Shown: positions 1 through 9,929 of the stretch, piece after piece
Position numbering within the stretch: position 1 is the stretch's first letter
Layout: each line of letters begins with the position of its first letter
Assembly (NCBI GenBank): GCA_010093685.1
Contig: MU006265.1
Location: 7,728-30,533, forward strand
From: Ophiobolus disseminans
Lineage: Eukaryota > Ascomycota > Dothideomycetes > Pleosporales > Phaeosphaeriaceae
Length of the DNA: 22,806 bases
Reading direction: 5' to 3'
Made by a program: the position numbers and the translations under genes
The notes under the pieces: generated by a model
The model's input: the letters and a program-made list of their open reading frames with translations, nothing else
Database searches by the model: none
Told to the model about the DNA's origin: nothing

Positions 1-2267
1 TTAAAGTGAGCTATTAGTGTATATCAGAACATTATCTAGGTAAGCAGATACAAAGTCATCTAGGAAGCGACGTAAAACCCAATTTATATAGCGCTGAAAG
101 GTGCTAGGAGAGCTAACTATGCTAAAAGGAGTGACAAGCCATTTATAAAGTCCAAAGCGGGTCTAGAAAGCAGTAAGCTATTCGTCTCCTTCTTAAATGC
201 GTATCTTGTGAAAGGCTGCAATAACATCTAGTTTAGTATACCACTTAGCCTTGCAGATGTTGTTCAATGTCTCATAGATAAGAGGCAGAGGGTATCTATC
301 CTTCTTAGTAATAGCATTAAGGGCGCGGTAATTAATGCACATACGTAGGCCTCCTCCTAGTTTCTTTGCAAAGAGAACTAGGGCTGCAGCAGGAGAGCTG
401 CTAACTCTAATAAATCCCTTGTCTAGTAGTGATGTAAGTTCTTTGCGGAGCACTAGTAACTTATCTCTAGACATATTGTAGAGAGGGCCCTATAGTATTT
501 GCGGACTCTTCCTATCTTCTTTGATAAGCTTAATGCGGTAGTCTACTCTAGGGCGGTGTAGAGGGAGCTTAGCAGCTTAGTTTAGATCAAAGACTAGCAG
601 CTAGTGGCGGTAGCTTAGTGGTAGGAGGTTTTTGATCTGCTCTAAGCTTAATTGTGTTTTAGGAGCTAAAGCCTTCTGGATGTCTGCTATAGAGGCAGCA
701 AATACACTAACAGACTTGTCTTTCTTAGATACTTAAATATATCTCTACATAGCTACTGCAGAGATCTCCTAGACTGTTAGTGTAGGAGGTAGTTCTCCTT
801 TCTTGCTGCGGAGGCGGATACGGGTTCTTTCTAAGTAGATAAAGATAGACTTCTTTACTAGTGCAATAGTAACATTGTGTCTATTAAACTAGGAGCGTCT
901 AAGCAAGATATTAAAACTAAGGTGAGTGTTCTCTATTATGTATCCCTATCCTGTGCGTGTATATCCTTCAATATTATATATAAAGTGGCAAGCTTACCTA
1001 ATAGTTCTAGTTCCTTCTACTCCTTAGAGGGTCCTTAGAGTAGGTAAATTAATGCACTAGAGTTTAGCTTTTCGGGCAAAGTAGGCGCTCACTAGAGCAT
1101 ATGTCAAGCAACTAGAATCTAGCATTGTAGATGCGTAGTGAGTGTAATTGATAAGTATATGTACAGTAATTGGTTTTGCTTTTATGTAGGGTTGAAATGA
1201 GCGCCAATTTTGCTTTATCCTCAAAGCCTTCTCCTTATGCTCCTGCTGGTGACTTTAAGCAGGAGCTACTCTTTTTCCGACTTAGTATCCTCCTCTTCTA
1301 GCTGTAGCATCTCTGCAATCTTTGTAGTTGCAACAGTAGTAGGAGAAGAGCGACGTGCAGGAGTATAAGGGCAAGAGCTAATAATGTGTCCAGAAGCTCC
1401 ACAGCGTATACACAAGCGGTTGTTCCTGCGTCTCTAAATCTTATTCTTGCTCACCTACTTAGCGCGTTGATTTCCTAGGGATTGAGCAGCATGAGTGTGT
1501 GTAGGTTCCTAATCCATTGCTTCTTTAGAGCTGTCTTGCTGCATATAGCGTTATTGCGCTTGTTCTTTCTATAGTGCTTTGATTGCATCTAGTCTTGACC
1601 TAATAGTCTGAAGTAGAGAAGTAAATTCTCTATACTTAGTAGGGACTAGAAAGACGCTGACTAGTCTCTTCTGCATAGCATGGCTTATAGCATTCTCTAG
1701 GAGTGAGATCTTAATAGTGTCATTAAATGACAATGCTCTAGCGTTTGCTAGCTCAGTCTTAAAGCGTAGCAGAAACCGGGCAAAAGACTTATGTGTCCTC
1801 TGCTTGATAGAGTAGACATTAGATAGGGCTTTCTTCTGTCGGTTGGGGTCGCTGTATGTGCTAGCTAAGTAATCTAGTAGTTAGGAGCCTAAACTATTCT
1901 CCTCCTCTTTCTTAGCTCTAACAAAAGCTAAGCACATGTTCTAGGCATTGCTGCGTAGTCTAGCAAAGATGTAGCGCAGCTGATCTATGTCTAACCCAAT
2001 ACTTCTGCTATTAGTCTTGATTTTGTTCCTTACTTCAATTTCCTATCTATCCCATTTAGAGCGTGTTCTATTAAACTCTAAGAGCTGTAGCAGTTTTTCC
2101 TTCCTTTTCTTAGACTAGGGTGCATTAAGGCTTTGTTAAAGAGCATTCTAGAGGCCTTGCATAGTCTGTTAATTAATAGCATTGCTTTGAACTATTTGCT
2201 GCATAAAAGCATAGAAGGTTTGCTCTATAGATAGAGGAGCATTTGCAGCATTGCTGCTATTAGCCAT
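1..2267 (-). pseudogene. Ty3/gypsy gag-pol of element A1, RIP-inactivated and cut by the window edge
   Basis: Read on the minus strand from an ATG at 2265-2267 (MANSSNAANAPLS...), a gag protein is followed by protease and reverse transcriptase. Gag carries one perfect CX2CX4HX4C zinc knuckle (CIRCGASGHIISSC, 1371-1412), the nucleic-acid binding motif of retroelement capsid proteins. An Asp-Ser-Ser protease-like motif lies near 1120. The RT N-terminal part is the longest open piece (193-474; GLRMCINYRALNAI, YTKLDVIAAFHKIRI), and a YLDN motif stands at the left edge where YLDD is expected. Many TAG/TAA codons sit at Gln or Trp positions, and the Asp-to-Asn change in YLDN also fits RIP. The rest of pol lies outside the window. 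Identification as Ty3/gypsy is firm; the gag/pol boundary near 1260 is approximate. Confidence 0.9.
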
Positions 2268-2556
2268 TTGCTTAGGTTCTTCTATAGTATGTTCTATTGT
2301 GTCCGGTTAATTCCAGTAATTCCAGTAATTCTAGTAATTTCAGTGATGTCCAATGATTCCGTTGATGTCTAATAATTCCGTTAATATCCAATAATTTGTT
2401 ATGTGCTCATGCAGGTGTTCAACCGTAGAGGTCCCTGCAGTGGCGTTCTTGTATTCCGTTGTATTGCTCTCGCAATTGTTCCGTTGTATCGCAATTCCGT
2501 TGTAGAGCACTAGGGGATAGCCACACTAGCTACTTAAGTGGTTAATCGAATTCAAA
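2268..2556 (-). other. Untranslated leader of element A1 with short tandem repeats
   Basis: This stretch lies between the 5' LTR of A1 and its gag start codon. It holds imperfect 9-bp repeats (TTCCAGTAA-like, about 2311-2345) and then longer units around GATTCCGTTGATGTC (about 2346-2400). Several further CAATTCCGTTGTA-like units lie at 2450-2510. No coding frame is visible. The primer-binding site should be next to 2556, but I could not match it to a tRNA. Confidence 0.55.
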
Positions 2557-2875
2557 TGTAAGGGGCTAGGCAGAAGACTGCAGAAAGGCTAGGTTTAACC
2601 GTGATGAATTCGATGGAGTCTATCTAGAGCTAGAGAGCAGGCTGACTTTATAGCAGACTGCTGGCTTCTAGAAGTATCTACTTACCTCAGCATTTGTCAG
2701 CTGTTAGAAGAACATATCTTGTTCTAGCTAGTTCCCGGACATTCTGTAACATTCTAGGACATTCCATAACACTCTAGGACATTCCATGATGTTCTAGGAC
2801 ATTCTATGATGTTCTAGGCTCTTCTATTGAACCGAAGTGACTCCACTGAGGATAGCAGAGGTCTAACCTCTTACA
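2557..2875 (-). repeat. 5' LTR of gypsy element A1
   Basis: A 319-bp segment bounded by TGTAAG...CTTACA. It is the reverse complement of 8509-8847 with many transition differences, so the two are LTRs of one family in opposite orientation. Its inner side (lower coordinates) leads directly into the A1 leader and gag. It contains four degenerate copies of a 20-bp unit (about 2738-2820) that is almost perfect in the other copy. Its outer edge abuts the interior of element B pol, which marks an insertion junction at 2875/2876. Confidence 0.85.
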
Positions 2876-5800
2876 GTTAGAAGAAGTTACTATAAGCTAG
2901 CTGCCGCTACAATACGCTGAGTATGCGGACGTTAGCTTAGAAGAAGGAGCTTTAGAACTTGCTAAGCACTCTTCCTACGATCTACACATTTAGTTGCAAG
3001 ATAATACGCAACCGCTCTATTAGCTACTATACAATCTCTTAGCGACCGAGCTAGAGATCCTCTAGAAGTATCTAGCGGAGTACATAGCACGAGGATAGAT
3101 CTAGCGATTAAAGTTACTAGCAGGAGCACTAATACTCTTCGTTAAGAAGAAGGATAGTACTCTAAGACTTTGTGTAGATTATCGAGGCCTAAATAAGATT
3201 ACTGTAAAGAATTGTTATCTATTGCCCCTAATTGCGGAGTCACTAGAACGCTTAGCGCAAGCAAGGTTCTATACAAAGCTAGACGTCCGTGAAGCATATT
3301 ACAGGGTCCGAATTAAGAAGAGAGACGAGTAGAAGACCGCCTTTAGGATAAGGTACGGTCATTACGAGTATATAGTGATGCCGTTCGGCTTAACGAACGC
3401 ACCTGCCTAATTCTAAGCCTACATTAATAAGGCTTTAGTAGGACTAGTGGATATTACATGTATCGTCTACCTAGACGATATCCTTATCTTCTCCGATACG
3501 GAGGAAGAACACGTAGGACACGTTAAGGAAGTACTACAGAGACTGCGTAAGGCGAAGCTATTTTTAAAGCTTTCGAAGTGCGAGTGGCACACTTAGCGCA
3601 TAGAGTACCTAGGCTACATTATTAGTCCCGAAGGAATTAGCATTAACTAGAACTAAGTTAAGACAATTTCAGAGTAGCTAATGCCTCGCACAGTAAGAGA
3701 TATCCGAGTGTTTATTAGCTTTATAAACTACTACCGCAGATTTATTGCTAGATTCTCTAAACTAGCGCTACTATTAACCAAACTGACCTAGAAAGCGCTA
3801 AATTTGGCTAGGGGCGGCTATGCTCAAAGAAAGGAGAAGAGCTAGCCTATCGATTTAGGTGCAGAAGGAGAGAGATCTTTCTAAGTTTTGAAAGATGCGT
3901 TTCTCTAAGTACCTATACTCGCTCACTTTAAGAGAGATAGGGAAACCAAAGTAGAGGTTAATGCCTCAGGCGGTGCAATTTCGGGCATTTTGAGCTAGAA
4001 AGTGCTAAAGGAGGACGGAACGTCCTAGTGGCGCCTAATCGACTTCTACTTGCGCAAGATAATCTAAGCTAAGTATAACTATAACACGCACGACTAAGAA
4101 TTGCTTGCGATAGTTAAAAGTCTAGAACATTAGCGTTATTATCTCGAAGGTGTCTACTTTAAGATCTTAACAGATTATTATAACCTTAAGTAGTTTATAG
4201 AGACTAAGACTCTCAACCACAGACAGGTTTGATTATACCTCGCTCTCACTAAGTACAATTTCGTCCTTAACTACTAGCTAGAAGCTACTAACCTAGCAGA
4301 TAGGCTATCACGACGCCTAGACTACATAAGAGAGGTATAGAAGCTAGCTTAGAAGTACAATTAGGCTTTTGTAGAACTATTAAGAGATCTTATCTTAAAT
4401 AGAAGCAAAAGAGGAGCAGTTTTAATTAACGCAGTCGCTACTAGAGCCAAAACTAGGTTAGAAACGACAACAGAGGTCGACGAGGCCTAGAAAGAGTTCT
4501 AGGAGATCGAAAAAATGCTGCCAGCTTCGGCGACAGCTAAAGGAGTCGAAGAAGACACGGACACAACCTCAGAAAGCTCTATAGGGGAAGAAGAGGCGGA
4601 TCTAGGCTAGAACAAGCTAATTCGCGCTAGCAGGAGTAACGCTAGCCGACTCTAACTTTCAACGCCTAAAGAAAAGGCACGCGCACTCGAAGAGTGCCAC
4701 TACAGTCCGCTCGCAGGCTATTTTAGTGCAAGGAGGACACTAGAGAAAGTGTCGCGCTAGTATACGTAGAAAGGGATAGCAAAGGACGTAGCTAGCTATT
4801 ACAATAATTGTCTGCGCTGCAAGAGATCTGTTGCAGCGAAACACAAGCTATACGGTCTGCTAGCACCCTTACTACTACTAACAAAGGCTTAGGAGGAGGT
4901 TACGTTCGACTTTATCGTCGAACTTCCTCTAAGCAAGATCTCTAGAGTAGTGTATAACGCGATTATAGTAGTTGTGTGCAGGCTCACTAAGATAGCCTAT
5001 TATATCCTAGCGCGTTGCGACTAGGATAGGACTAACCTAGCACAGGCCTAGATAAGAGAGATTATACGACTTTACGGAGTACCCGTAAGGATTATCTTAG
5101 ATCGTGGCCTCTTGATAAAGGCGAAGCATTAGGAGACCTTTAACTACTACCTAGACGCAAAGCGCGTCCTCACTTCCGCGTACTACCTAGAGACAGATAG
5201 TTAGACAGAAAGACAGAATTAGACATTAGAGCAGTATCTAAGGTGCTTTTGCACCTTAGAACAGGACGACTAGGCTTTGTAGATCTCGTTAGCAGAGTAC
5301 GCGTACAATGATAGCGTACACGCAACTACAAAGACGACGCTATTCCGCGCGTACTACGGTTTAGACCCTCGTAGCGCAAACTAGCCTAGTTAGGCACTTA
5401 GTGACGGAGAATTACCCTTAGGTATAGCAGTAGCGGCTAGAGTGATTTCATTACAGGCAGAGTGCAAGAGGAGAATCCTTCTTGCTAATAAGTATTAGAA
5501 AAAGTATACTAACAAGAAACGCCTGCCTATTCCGTTTAAAATCAATAATAAAGTGCTACTATCCAACTGTTATATTCGGTCTACTAGGCTAAAAAGGAAG
5601 CTAGATTAGAAATACATAGGACTAGGGACTATTATAGCCTAGATTAGGCCGTCGGCGTTCAAAGTGGACATGCCTAGGCTGAAGGACGTTCACCTAGTGT
5701 TTTATGCCTCACTACTAGAGCTATATAGTCTACGAGGTCTAGTGCTACATCTAGACATACCTATTATAGACACGTTGCGCGAATGCGGCGACGACGTGTA

Positions 5801-6056
5801 CGAGGTAGACAAGATCCTCGATCGAAGAAAGACTAAGAAAGATAAGTAGGAGTACCTCGTCAAATAGAAGGATTACCTAGACGAGGAGAACTCTTAGGAG
5901 CTAGGAGTGTTAATCTCCGCAAATACGCTCTAAGAATTCTAGAAGAGGAAAGGTATCCTCTTAAAGCGCAAAAGGAAGCAGGAAGGGCTAGCAAAGCGTT
6001 AAGGTCGACCTCTAAAAAACAAGAGGGATAACGTTAGAACATTATAAGCTATGTGA
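2876..6056 (+). pseudogene. Chromovirus-type Ty3/gypsy pol of element B (RT, RNase H, integrase, chromodomain), RIP-inactivated
   Basis: Plus-strand pol with dozens of TAG/TAA codons at conserved Gln and Trp positions but a largely preserved frame. In order: RT (LRLCVDYRGLNKITVKN, YTKLDVREAYYRV, VMPFGLTNAPA, YLDDILIFS at 3468-3494); RNase H (VNASGGAISGI near 3955, where the first catalytic Asp has become Asn); integrase zinc-binding region (CHYSPLAGYF near 4693, one His now Tyr; CLRC at 4809-4820); integrase core (DFIVELPLSK, ILDRG, TERQN); and a C-terminal chromodomain (VYEVDKILDRRKTKKDK onward, 5796-5905, ending in a basic tail). The chromodomain places it among chromoviruses, where it is known to guide integration to chromatin. 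Protease and gag are missing because A1 interrupts the left side. Confidence 0.93.
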
Positions 6057-6470
6057 AACCTGTTACCTTTACCTTGCCTTTTTCCTACGAGGTTTTAGAA
6101 GGTGTTTAACAGCACGGGTCACACTATCATAGCAACGGATAGTACGACCTAGATTATATTAAGACGCGCTAGAACGTGCCGGATTACGCTAGAATAACCT
6201 AGAATAAGCTAGTCATAGCAAATCAGGACACGAATAGCACATTCCAGACCGAATTATGCGAGCGCAGGAGTGACTGCCGTAGAATAGGATACAATATCAC
6301 AATCACGGATACATAGGAGAAATAGGCAGCAAGAGGAACTATTTCTTGCTAGATCGACCGCTAAAGGCACTAAAGACTACATCTACGGCCCTTGCTAGGC
6401 AGTCTAGCCTATATTCATCTATTCTAGGGTATTCTTATTATCTCTCTTCCTAATCCACTCTAAACACTAC
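6057..6470. other. Non-coding spacer between element B pol and the antisense gene
   Basis: No supported frame on either strand. A 10-bp-period repeat (RCGCTAGAAT-like, 6165-6211) matches repeats inside introns of the neighbouring antisense gene. The stretch should hold the 3' untranslated region of that gene and downstream untranslated RNA of element B. Confidence 0.4.
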
Positions 6471-7607
6471 TCACTTCCTCACCTTGCTCTTACTCTTGCT
6501 CTTACCCCTAGAAGTCTCGCCTAGCAGCAACAGGTCGAAAGGATTGCTATAGCGACGGGTGTAGGCGGATTTCTCGCTCTTAGACAGGTTAGAGTAGGCC
6601 TTACAGGAGTCAGCAACGGCTCTCGCGGCGCGATTAGCAGTAATGCGGTTATTAGTAGACCTAGTGGACGAGAGCGCACTAGCTAGACTTAAAGTAGCAC
6701 CTGCCCACTTAGTAGCACTATAGCGGCTCTTCTATAGGCTAGAGTTAGCTTAGTTACGCTAGATTGTGCTAGGTCGTGCTAAATTGTGCTAGAATAGGAT
6801 AACTTACGCGCTTCTTAGGCGTCTTAGGAGTGTCCTCGTTAGTGCTGGCCTTAGCCTCCTTAAGTGCGCGCTTCTTCTTGCTAGCGGCGCTAGCCTAACC
6901 TGCAACAGTTCTATTGTAATACTTAACGACGACTCTAGAGTGTGCATCGTCTTTAAGCTTGATAGCGCCGCTGTAAGCGGTTAAATAGACGGCGTAGGGC
7001 TTCATCGGACTCCAAGAGATTAGCTAAATCCTAGGGACAGAAAATAGAAAATCTCACCTAGAAACAGCGCGGAACAACTTGCTGGCGTACGCAATAAACG
7101 CGGCGTAGTTCTAAGATCGCTCTAGGGCCCGCTTGTGTGTCTCCTCGGTAATATTCTCTCCCTGAGGCTTAGTGGGGTTAGGACGGCGGGTAATCGTCGT
7201 CTCCGCGGTCTCAGCGGCCACCATTAGGTCCTCTAGGCGCCGGTACTGCTTCTTATAGCCCTTAGGAGGCTAGATGCGTTAATATAGCCTAGATTGCGCT
7301 AGAAAGCGCCTAGATGTGCTAAATAAGGCAATTCACTTACTAGAAAGCAGTCTGCGCCCTTAGCTAGGCAGCGTTCGCACTAAAGGAACTGAACCACGTC
7401 ACTCTTCCTAGTCTTGCCCTAGAATTCCTTCTAAGTGAGCTCGTTATCGTTCTCGTTAGTGATTACGGGCATACGGCACCCTATATAGCTATTAAACTCG
7501 AGGTTGCTGTCGACGAAGCTATCTTAGCACCTTATGCAGGGATAAGCGGTACAGGCGCTATTCTTGTCGAGGTCTTCCTGTCTATCGTTGACAATAGTAC
7601 GCGTTAT
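6471..7607 (-). pseudogene. Spliced antisense gene carried inside retroelement B; Cys-containing protein of unknown function, RIP-damaged
   Basis: Minus-strand coding exons at 7341-7607, 7058-7269, 6808-7009 and 6471-6731 join through introns 7270-7340, 7010-7057 and 6732-6807. Donors are GTAAGT, GTGAGA and GTAAGT, and acceptors all end in AG. The exons total 942 nt, exactly 314 codons, with phase kept at every junction. Six internal stops (five TAG, one TAA) fit RIP of Gln or Trp codons. The likely start at 7605-7607 is ATA, explained by ATG->ATA. The N-terminal part has CTAYPCIRC, GCRMPV and CERCLAKGADC (C-x2-C-x6-C, a spacing shared with half of a Zn2Cys6 finger). The middle is charged (PPKGYKKQYRRLEDLM), there is a KKKR cluster, and the C-terminus is Lys-rich. 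I do not recognise the family. Zinc or DNA binding is only an inference. It lies between integrase and 3' LTR, opposite to pol. Confidence 0.7.
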
Positions 7608-7689
7608 AGCGGCAAGGCGTACAATGCAGAGTAGAACGCGAATAGTAGTAAGAGCGGTTGAAGCTGTAGTTCAGAATGTCGTGTTGTGC

Positions 7690-7853
7690 CTAGAGGCGAA
7701 AGTTAGTCTTAGGTCGCTACAACAACGGCCACTCTAGCCTATAACAAGCCCGACCCCGCTAGAACGTGCTAGAACGCGCTATATGACGTCGTTCTAATCT
7801 AGCTAGGCCCTAGAATTTCGATCCTAGAATTCCCTAGATAGAGGATCACTTAC
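7690..7853 (-). other. Putative intron in the 5' leader of the antisense gene
   Basis: On the minus strand a GTAAGT donor (7848-7853) follows a short exon without an ATG. An acceptor ...CGCCTCTAG at 7690 precedes the first coding exon, giving a 164-bp intron. It contains the 10-bp-period repeat (7756-7785) also seen in two coding introns of this gene. The donor is identical to those of the two longer coding introns. Confidence 0.5.
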
Positions 7854-7906
7854 GCGCGAAAAGTAGAGTGAGGTGTAGGAGTAATCGTTAAATTGAGCTA
7901 AGGGCT

Positions 7907-7916
7907 TATTTTTATA
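7907..7916 (-). promoter_or_regulatory. TATA box of the antisense gene
   Basis: TATAAAAATA on the minus strand, about 55 nt before the 5'-leader donor site. That fits a short first exon starting near 7880. No other TATA-like element is as well placed for this gene. Confidence 0.45.
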
Positions 7917-8127
7917 GCCGTTTGCAAACGCTCAAACGCGCTAACAACGAGGCAATTTCGAAGGTGAGAGAGATTCCTGCTTAGGTCTCTCACTAGGTGA
8001 AGGTAGATATTCAAACCAAAAATTGCCCTAGGCTAATATAGCTCAATATAGCGGACTAAGATAGTATCTGCTCTTGCGCGGGACGACCCGTGTAAGAAGT
8101 TGCTACAGTTAAGTCGACTATCCCTAA

Positions 8128-8139
8128 CAAGGGGGATAT
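8128..8139 (+). other. Polypurine tract of element B
   Basis: AACAAGGGGGATAT directly precedes the TGTTAGGA start of the 3' LTR. A purine run in this place is the usual plus-strand primer of LTR retroelements. Confidence 0.7.
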
Positions 8140-8337
8140 TGTTAGGACTAGCCTATATAGGATTGATAAAGGGCAAGATTACATGACCTTACCCCGCAGT
8201 ATATAAGGCGGGAACGAAGGGCTGTCTAGAGGACAGCGATTCGTCTCATCACACACACAAGGGGAATATATTAACCTTCTACCTCTTCTACCTAATCTAT
8301 GCCTACTCTACCGCTCTCTATCTATCTATTCCTAACA
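8140..8337 (+). repeat. 3' LTR of gypsy element B
   Basis: A 198-bp segment beginning TGTTAGGA and ending TCCTAACA, a perfect 8-bp terminal inverted match with TG...CA ends. It follows a polypurine tract and carries a TATATAAGG promoter-like motif near 8200. The matching 5' LTR is not in the window, as expected if it lies left of the A1 insertion. Confidence 0.85.
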
Positions 8338-8508
8338 CCAGCAGAAAATCTTGAAGACAACACTGCTCTAGATGAGTAGGAAACCTTCACTGCTCTATAC
8401 CGCAATCAACGCTCTAAGTTGCTTCTAGCTGGATTTAGAAGAGGCGATGAAGGACAGTTCCTAATACACTAATACACAACACCTATAAGAACTAGAGAAG
8501 AGGGGTAA
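8338..8508 (+). pseudogene. 3' tail of gypsy element A2 upstream of its LTR
   Basis: A plus-strand frame reads ...ENLEDNTALDE, a TAG (probably Trp), ETFTALYRNQRSKLLLAGF, and appears to be the C-terminal end of a retroelement polyprotein. A purine-rich tract (GAGAAGAGGGG, 8495-8505) precedes the LTR. Element B's LTR ends immediately before it, so B probably inserted into A2. The fragment is short and the protein identity is inferred from position. Confidence 0.55.
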
Positions 8509-8847
8509 TGTAAGAGGTTGGACCTCTATTATCCTTAGTGGATACACTTCGGTTTATTAGAACATCATAGAACGTTATGGAATGTCCTAGAACGTTATGG
8601 AATGTCCTAGAACGTTATGGAATGTCCTAGAACGTTATGGAATGTCCTAGAACGTCATGGAATGTTCTGGAACTAGCTAGAACAAGATATGTTCTTCTAA
8701 CAGCTGACAAATGCTGATGTATGTAGAAACTTCTAGAAGCCAGCAGTCTGCTAAAAAGTCAGCCTGCTCTCTGGCTCTAGATAGACTCCATCGAATTCAT
8801 CTCTGTTCAACCTAGCCTTCCTGCTGTCTTTAGCCTGGCCCCTTACA
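8509..8847 (+). repeat. 3' LTR of gypsy element A2
   Basis: A 339-bp segment with TGTAAG...CTTACA ends, preceded by a purine tract. It is homologous, in inverted orientation, to 2557-2875 but less mutated. It includes five head-to-tail 20-bp units (8571-8670), the first four identical (AACGTTATGGAATGTCCTAG). Its right edge abuts the interior of a pogo-like transposase fragment, so A2 inserted into that element. Confidence 0.85.
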
Positions 8848-9433
8848 GCTTAGCTAAACAATCCACACGATCTTAGTGAAAAATCAGCTTCTTACACACG
8901 AGAACGAGTCACTTAAAGAAGCTCTAGCTAATAAGAAGCAACGTAGGCAGCGTAGCAAAGCTTTGCTGCTTCAGAAACCAGATAATTAGAATAGAGGAGC
9001 GACCTTTTAGAGCCCTGCAAAGGTGGCTAACGCTCGGCATCGACAAGAGCTTAAGAACCTTAAAGAACAGCAGGAAATACACTAAAAAAGCGAGGCCGCA
9101 AAGCTTAGAGAGGAACAAAAGATTGCTAAGGCTTAGCTCCTTAAGCAGCGTTGTTAGAATCGAGTTGTAGCTAAAGAGGAGCGTAAGCGCTTAGCTACTA
9201 AGAAAGCACTTTAGCGCAAGGAAGATAAGATAGTCAAGCAGCTTAAGAAACAACTTTAAAACGATCTTAAATTATCCTAAAAGAGTAAGAAGCAAAGTCT
9301 TAAAGCCTCTAAGGCTGCGCAAGCTTCTGTTGTTGATTCTAAGCCTAATAAGGTAGAGGAAGTAGTTCTATTGCTCACTAGCCGCGGGCGGCCAATACAG
9401 CCGCCTAAGAGGCTGCTTCTATAATGTAAAATT
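8848..9433 (+). pseudogene. C-terminal fragment of a pogo/Fot1-like transposase, RIPped
   Basis: The frame reads ILVKNQLTHENESLKEALANKK, then a GATF*SP motif, a long Lys/Glu/Arg-rich helical region that looks like coiled coil, and a final TSRGRPIQPPKR. This order (leucine/charged helix, GG-ATFWSP-like motif, basic coiled region, SRGR-type tail) is typical of the C-termini of fungal pogo-family transposases. About ten TAG/TAA codons interrupt it. The catalytic domain is absent, probably displaced by the insertion of A2 at 8847/8848. Confidence 0.75.
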
Positions 9434-9929
9434 TAGAAACTACTGCTTAAGATAGTAAAAACTCAACACTAAATAACCCTATAATAATAGCTATTGTACG
9501 TGGCTCAAAAACGTCATGTTTGTAGGTGGGCGTTGCGCGTTTTTGTAACGATGTGCCTGCACAACGTTCCTATGGTTAAACATCAACTCCGCATTGTACC
9601 CGCGTCACCTCCGGTCCGACTCCGGATCTTCTGGATCGACCAGATCGTATGGGGCAAAGCATGCTTAGCCTTCAGGTGTATTTAATCAAGCTAGTCCTGT
9701 AGATAGCTCAGTAGTTTTTTGATATCCTTTCGTACAAGGCCTATAGGTGTTGTTAGACAATCTAAGGTTTCTGAGTCTCCACGCACTCCCATATGCCTCT
9801 GAGTTGATTCACACCGTAGTCGGATATCTTTTATCTTGCCTGCGCCGTTACAGTTTTCGCGATCGTTAGGTAGGGGCGATCGCTAGGTGGTTGCTAACGT
9901 TATACTGTAGAGGTGCGCTAGTCGACCTA
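9434..9929. other. Anonymous region between two pogo-like fragments
   Basis: No credible gene. A 63-codon frame at 9494-9685 has no recognisable protein character. The stretch should include the 3' end of the left transposon copy and the 5' end of the right one. An imperfect palindrome (GCGATCG...CGATCGC, 9859-9883) lies 5' of the next transposase fragment and may belong to its terminal repeat. Base composition is closer to normal than in the flanks. Confidence 0.35.

Noticed and set aside
2300..2500. CRISPR-like array from short repeats in the A1 leader
   Set aside because: The units are short, adjacent and degenerate without unique spacers, and the genome is fungal; they are simple tandem repeats.
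5664..5849. A separate small gene of 61 codons
   Set aside because: It is only the longest stop-free piece of element B pol, covering the end of integrase and the start of the chromodomain.
9494..9685. 63-codon plus-strand open frame between the pogo-like fragments
   Set aside because: No motif, no good context, and the length is expected by chance.
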